Position numbers and translations under genes: made by a program. From positions 1-7,685 of the forward strand of contig JBDHZV010000129.1 of the NCBI GenBank assembly GCA_039812125.1: DNA of 7,685 nt. Direction: 5' to 3'. The DNA is from Prado023 sp039812125 (GTDB taxonomy: Bacteria > Actinomycetota > Actinomycetes > S36-B12 > CAIYMF01). The notes under the pieces were generated by a model. That model was not told the DNA's origin, did not search any database, and saw only the letters and a program-made list of their open reading frames with translations. Positions 5,399 through 7,685 of the stretch are shown here, one piece after another (within the stretch, counting starts at the first letter, position 1; every line of letters begins with the position of its first letter).

Positions 5399-5436
5399 GT
5401 CATGTCCGTGGGACCTTGCTCCTGTGGGGTAGGGCG

Positions 5437-6603
5437 GTGACCGACCGTCTGGTTCGTCGGATGCGTCCCCACCAGCACAGCATCTTCGGGGAGATGTCCG
5501 CTCTGGCGACGCGCGTCGGGGCGATCAACCTGGGTCAGGGATTCCCGGACACGGAAGGTCCCGCGCTGGTCCGGGATGCCGCGATCCGGGCCATCCAGTC
5601 CGGGAGGGGCGCCCAGTACCCACCCGCCCATGGGCTGCCGGAGCTTCGCGCGGCCATCACCGCGCACCAGCTGTCCTGGTACGGCCTGTCCTGGGACCCT
5701 GCCACTGAAGTGGTCGTCACGACGGGGGCTTCGGAGGCGATCGTCGCTGCGGTGCTGGCCCTCGTCGAACCAGGCGACGAGGTCCTGCTTCTGGAGCCCT
5801 GGTTCGACCTCTATGCGGCTGCCGTGGACCTCGCCGGCGGGGTGCGGGTGAGTGTTCCCCCTGTCCCGGGGACCTTCCGCCCGGATGCCGGGGCCCTGGC
5901 CCGGGCGACATCGCCCCGCAGCCGGATGTTGATCCTGAACTCCCCGCACAACCCGACGGGGAGCGTGCTGACCGAGGCCGAGCTGGCCTCGATCGCCCGG
6001 GTGGCGCAGGAGCATGACCTCCTGGTCCTCGCTGATGAGGCCTACGAGCACCTGTGGTTCGACGGCCACCCCCACATCCCCCTGGCCACGCTGCCTGGGA
6101 TGTCCGACCGGGTGGTCACGGTCGGCTCGGCCGGCAAGAGCCTGTCGTTCACCGGCTGGAAGGTGGGGTGGGCGACCGGGCCAGCGGACCTGATCGCGGC
6201 CGTGCGGGTCGTCCGCCAGCACCTCAGCTATGTGTCCGGTGGACCGTTCCAGTGGGCCGTGGCCGAGGGCCTGGACCGCCTCCCTGTCGCGCACTGGGAC
6301 AGGCAACGCCGTGACCTGCACCTCAGGCGCGACCTGTTGTCCCATGGACTGTCCCAGGTGGGGCTGACCGTCGTCCCGAGCGAGGGGACCTACTTCCTGC
6401 TCACCGACGTGCGGCCGCTGGGCTACGTGGACGGAGTGCAGTTCTGCAGCGAGCTCCCCGGACGTGCCGGGGTGGTCGCCATCCCGGTGGCCCCGTTCTG
6501 CGATCACCCCGAGGTGGGACGTCCCTGGGTCAGGTGGGCCTTCTGCAAGCGGCCACAGGTGCTGTCCGAGGCCGTGGATCGACTCGGACGGGCCTTCGGC
6601 TGA
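5437..6603 (+). CDS. PLP-dependent aminotransferase, class I/II
   Basis: This fold-type I aminotransferase transfers an amino group between an amino acid and a 2-oxo acid. It most resembles the cytosolic methionine/kynurenine/N-succinyl-diaminopimelate-type (DapC/YbdL-like) group, but the substrate cannot be fixed by reading. In 388 residues it shows INLGQGFPD near the start, TTGASEAI (phosphate-binding), NSPHNPTG (168-175, N172), DEAY (200-203, D200 to the PLP ring nitrogen and Y203), the Schiff-base lysine K234 in GSAGKSLSFTGWK, and R366 (VRWAF) for the substrate carboxylate. GTG 5437 gives the typical start MTDRLVRRMRP; ATG 5461 is possible. The Shine-Dalgarno is weak (GGGG at 5426-5429), and no good TANNNT lies at leaderless distance. 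It starts 38 bp after the SDR gene, so co-transcription is plausible. It ends 21 bp from the convergent trpG. Confidence 0.95.
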   Translation: MTDRLVRRMRPHQHSIFGEMSALATRVGAINLGQGFPDTEGPALVRDAAIRAIQSGRGAQYPPAHGLPELRAAITAHQLSWYGLSWDPATEVVVTTGASEAIVAAVLALVEPGDEVLLLEPWFDLYAAAVDLAGGVRVSVPPVPGTFRPDAGALARATSPRSRMLILNSPHNPTGSVLTEAELASIARVAQEHDLLVLADEAYEHLWFDGHPHIPLATLPGMSDRVVTVGSAGKSLSFTGWKVGWATGPADLIAAVRVVRQHLSYVSGGPFQWAVAEGLDRLPVAHWDRQRRDLHLRRDLLSHGLSQVGLTVVPSEGTYFLLTDVRPLGYVDGVQFCSELPGRAGVVAIPVAPFCDHPEVGRPWVRWAFCKRPQVLSEAVDRLGRAFG

Positions 6604-6612
6604 TCCCCGGGG

Positions 6613-6655
6613 GCCGGCTGGTGCTCACGCCCCAACGGCGTGGCCAACCACCGGC
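6613..6655. terminator. Candidate bidirectional terminator hairpin at the aminotransferase/trpG junction
   Basis: A perfect CACGCC/GGCGTG stem (6626-6631 with 6637-6642, 5-nt loop) is extended by GGT/ACC (6620-6622 with 6647-6649) and GCCGG/CCGGC (6613-6617 with 6651-6655), with small internal loops. It begins 9 bp after the aminotransferase stop and spans the trpG stop codon (6627-6625). No U-run follows on either strand, as is common for GC-rich actinobacterial terminators. Confidence 0.35.
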
Positions 6656-7260
6656 GCCAGTCCCTCAGAGCGGGCCAGCGCCCCGTCGTCGCCGCAGCGC
6701 ACCAACCAGTTGGCCAGCATGTGGTGCCCGCCCTCCGTGAGCACCGACTCCGGGTGGAACTGGACCCCCTCGACGTCCAGGGTCCGGTGGCGCACGCCCA
6801 TGACGACCCCGCTGTCGGTCCACCCGGTGACCTCGAGCTCCTCCGGCATGGAGTCGACCTCGATGGCCAGCGAGTGATAGCGGGTCGCGCGGAACGGCTC
6901 GGGAAGCCCCGCGAGGATGCCCTGGCCGCGGTGGTGGACCATGGAGGTCTTGCCGTGGAGCAGCTCAGGGGCGCGCGACACGGTCCCGCCGTAGACGGCC
7001 CCGATGGCCTGGTGCCCGAGGCAGACACCCAGCAGCGGGACCCGACCGGCACACGCCGAGATCATGTCCATGCAGACCCCTGCGTCATGGGGGTCGCCCG
7101 GACCGGGCGACAGCAGGACACCGTCGTAGGACAGGCCCGCACGTGGGACCACCGCGTCGTTGCGCCGAACGTCGACGCGCGCTCCCAGCTGGGCCAGGTA
7201 CTGGGCCAGGTTGAAGACGAACGAGTCGTAGTTGTCCACGATCAGGATGGAGGCCGCCAC
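6625..7260 (-). CDS. trpG: Anthranilate/aminodeoxychorismate synthase glutamine amidotransferase subunit
   Basis: This class I glutamine amidotransferase hydrolyses glutamine and passes ammonia to the chorismate-binding partner (TrpE for anthranilate, PabB for aminodeoxychorismate). In organisms with one such subunit it serves both tryptophan and folate synthesis, so pabA is an equally fair name. The 211 residues show ILIVDNYDSFVFNL (5-18), the oxyanion segment SPGPGDP (51-57), the nucleophile elbow GVCLGHQ (78-84) with C80, and the rest of the triad in VQFHPES (166-172), H169 and E171. GTG 7260 gives the standard N-terminus just before ILIVDNYDSF; no Shine-Dalgarno is present, and a weak GACAAT hexamer lies 6 nt upstream. 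No trpE or pabB is adjacent. It diverges from the DUF881 gene with 29 bp between start codons and converges on the aminotransferase. Confidence 0.96.
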   Translation of the reverse strand: MAASILIVDNYDSFVFNLAQYLAQLGARVDVRRNDAVVPRAGLSYDGVLLSPGPGDPHDAGVCMDMISACAGRVPLLGVCLGHQAIGAVYGGTVSRAPELLHGKTSMVHHRGQGILAGLPEPFRATRYHSLAIEVDSMPEELEVTGWTDSGVVMGVRHRTLDVEGVQFHPESVLTEGGHHMLANWLVRCGDDGALARSEGLAPVVGHAVGA

Positions 7261-7266
7261 ACGGCC

Positions 7267-7272
7267 ATTGTC
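7267..7272 (-). promoter_or_regulatory. Weak predicted -10 element of trpG (GACAAT)
   Basis: GACAAT on the minus strand is followed by six bases (GGCCGT) and then GTG 7260. It matches TATAAT at 4 of 6 positions but lacks the first T. The spacing is the same as at the other putative leaderless genes. Confidence 0.35.
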
Positions 7273-7277
7273 GCCGG

Positions 7278-7283
7278 TACCGT
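7278..7283 (+). promoter_or_regulatory. Predicted -10 element of the DUF881 gene (TACCGT), leaderless geometry
   Basis: TACCGT is followed by six bases (AGGCAC) and then GTG 7290. It lies only 5 bp from the weak trpG hexamer on the other strand. Any -35 would fall around 7255-7260, on the trpG start codon; no good hexamer is seen there. Confidence 0.5.
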
Positions 7284-7289
7284 AGGCAC

Positions 7290-7685
7290 GTGACCAATGC
7301 GGTCGAATCCCCCGCGGCGACAGCGGAGCAGCCCCGCTCCCGACGTCGTCGGCGACGTCGTGTCACAGCACCGGACATCGCTGCCGGCGCTGTGTTCGCC
7401 ATCGCCGGTGCGCTCTTCGTGGCCAGCTCGACCGTGGGCGGCAGCGGCGACATCCGGGTGGACACCACCGGCGGCCTGCGCGACGCCATCTCGGTCCGGG
7501 CCGAGAACGTCGCCCAGCTCCAGGCCGAGGTCAACGACCTCACCGCGGTCGTGGAGGCGCAGCGGGCACAGTCGGACCCGGGGCCCGCCCTGGCTGCGAC
7601 CCAGGCCCAGATCGACGCCCTGGCCCCTGCTGTGGGGCTCACCGAGGTGATCGGACCCGGGGTTCGCGTGACGCTCAACGACGCG
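7290..7685 (+). CDS. DUF881 family membrane protein, 3'-truncated by the window edge
   Basis: DUF881 proteins are single-pass membrane proteins of unknown function, often found beside trpG/pabA, crgA and the pknB cell-wall/division cluster in actinobacteria. The 132 visible residues begin with a cytoplasmic, arginine-rich tail (nine basic-rich residues around 16-25, almost all Arg). One hydrophobic segment at about 28-47 follows. An extracytoplasmic heptad-like region comes next (about 60-90, with VAQLQAEVNDL), then the start of the conserved domain at GPGVRVTLNDA, where the window ends. GTG 7290 is chosen because it precedes the positively charged tail, lies 6 nt after TACCGT, and is the first start after the divergent trpG start. 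The 9-bp repeat CGACGTCGT (7341-7349, 7353-7361) encodes part of the Arg run. A Shine-Dalgarno is absent. The family call is good; its role is not known. Confidence 0.85.
   Translation, partial: MTNAVESPAATAEQPRSRRRRRRRVTAPDIAAGAVFAIAGALFVASSTVGGSGDIRVDTTGGLRDAISVRAENVAQLQAEVNDLTAVVEAQRAQSDPGPALAATQAQIDALAPAVGLTEVIGPGVRVTLNDA

Noticed and set aside
5281..5436. N-terminal extension of the aminotransferase from ATG 5281
   Set aside because: It overlaps the SDR end by over 100 bp and adds unrelated sequence before the family-typical start.
5065..6507. 480-residue minus-strand open frame opposite the SDR and aminotransferase genes
   Set aside because: It is a shadow frame; the plus-strand aminotransferase has every catalytic residue, and this one shows no domain.
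7341..7361. Direct repeat CGACGTCGT x2 (12-bp period), each containing a palindromic CGACGTCG
   Set aside because: It lies in frame within the arginine run of the DUF881 protein and is explained by repeated Arg codons.
1..7685. Search for mobile elements, CRISPR arrays, defence or secondary-metabolite genes
   Set aside because: No transposase, integrase, spaced repeats, toxin-antitoxin pair or biosynthetic domain is visible; the region reads as core chromosome.

Overview
The window is GC-rich (clearly above 65% G+C by eye), gene-dense bacterial chromosome. It looks like core chromosome of an actinomycete (Actinomycetota). The reasons are frequent GTG starts, strong third-position G/C bias, a DnaX, a BfrB-type ferritin and a TrpG close to my memory of the Mycobacterium tuberculosis proteins, and a TrpG/DUF881 gene pair of the kind found near the origin in actinobacteria. 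I cannot name genus or species. No transposase, integrase, phage gene, CRISPR array or defence system is visible.

Layout. Positions 1-1232 (minus) hold the N-terminal part of dnaX, cut by the left edge. Positions 1345-1869 (minus) hold a ferritin. The 112-bp gap between them contains an imperfect palindrome and a cluster of DnaA-box-like 9-mers. Positions 2088-2175 (minus) hold tRNA-Ser(CGA), with two hairpins downstream of it. The plus strand then carries a tightly packed series: SPOUT RNA methyltransferase (2239-2856), DedA membrane protein (2866-3534), pyrE (3557-4096), a small protein of unknown function (4102-4611), a short-chain dehydrogenase (4625-5398) and a class I/II aminotransferase (5437-6603). 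Converging on the last of these is trpG (6625-7260, minus). Diverging from trpG is a DUF881-family membrane protein (7290 onward), cut by the right edge. No stretch over 300 bases lacks a gene.

The genes are mainly housekeeping: replication (dnaX), iron storage (ferritin), tRNA supply and RNA methylation, membrane homeostasis (DedA), pyrimidine synthesis (pyrE) and chorismate-derived amino acid/folate synthesis (trpG). The pyrE, unknown and SDR genes look like one operon, with the aminotransferase possibly included.

The most interesting structure is regulatory. Five protein genes (dnaX, SPOUT methyltransferase, DedA, pyrE, DUF881) each have a TANNNT hexamer ending exactly 6 or 7 nt before a GTG start, with no useful Shine-Dalgarno. 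A sixth (trpG) has a weaker version. This is the geometry of leaderless transcription, where the mRNA begins at the start codon. The ferritin gene is the contrast, with a strong Shine-Dalgarno and a leader. The tRNA promoter is placed the same way relative to the mature tRNA 5' end. I see no new enzyme system or mobile element.
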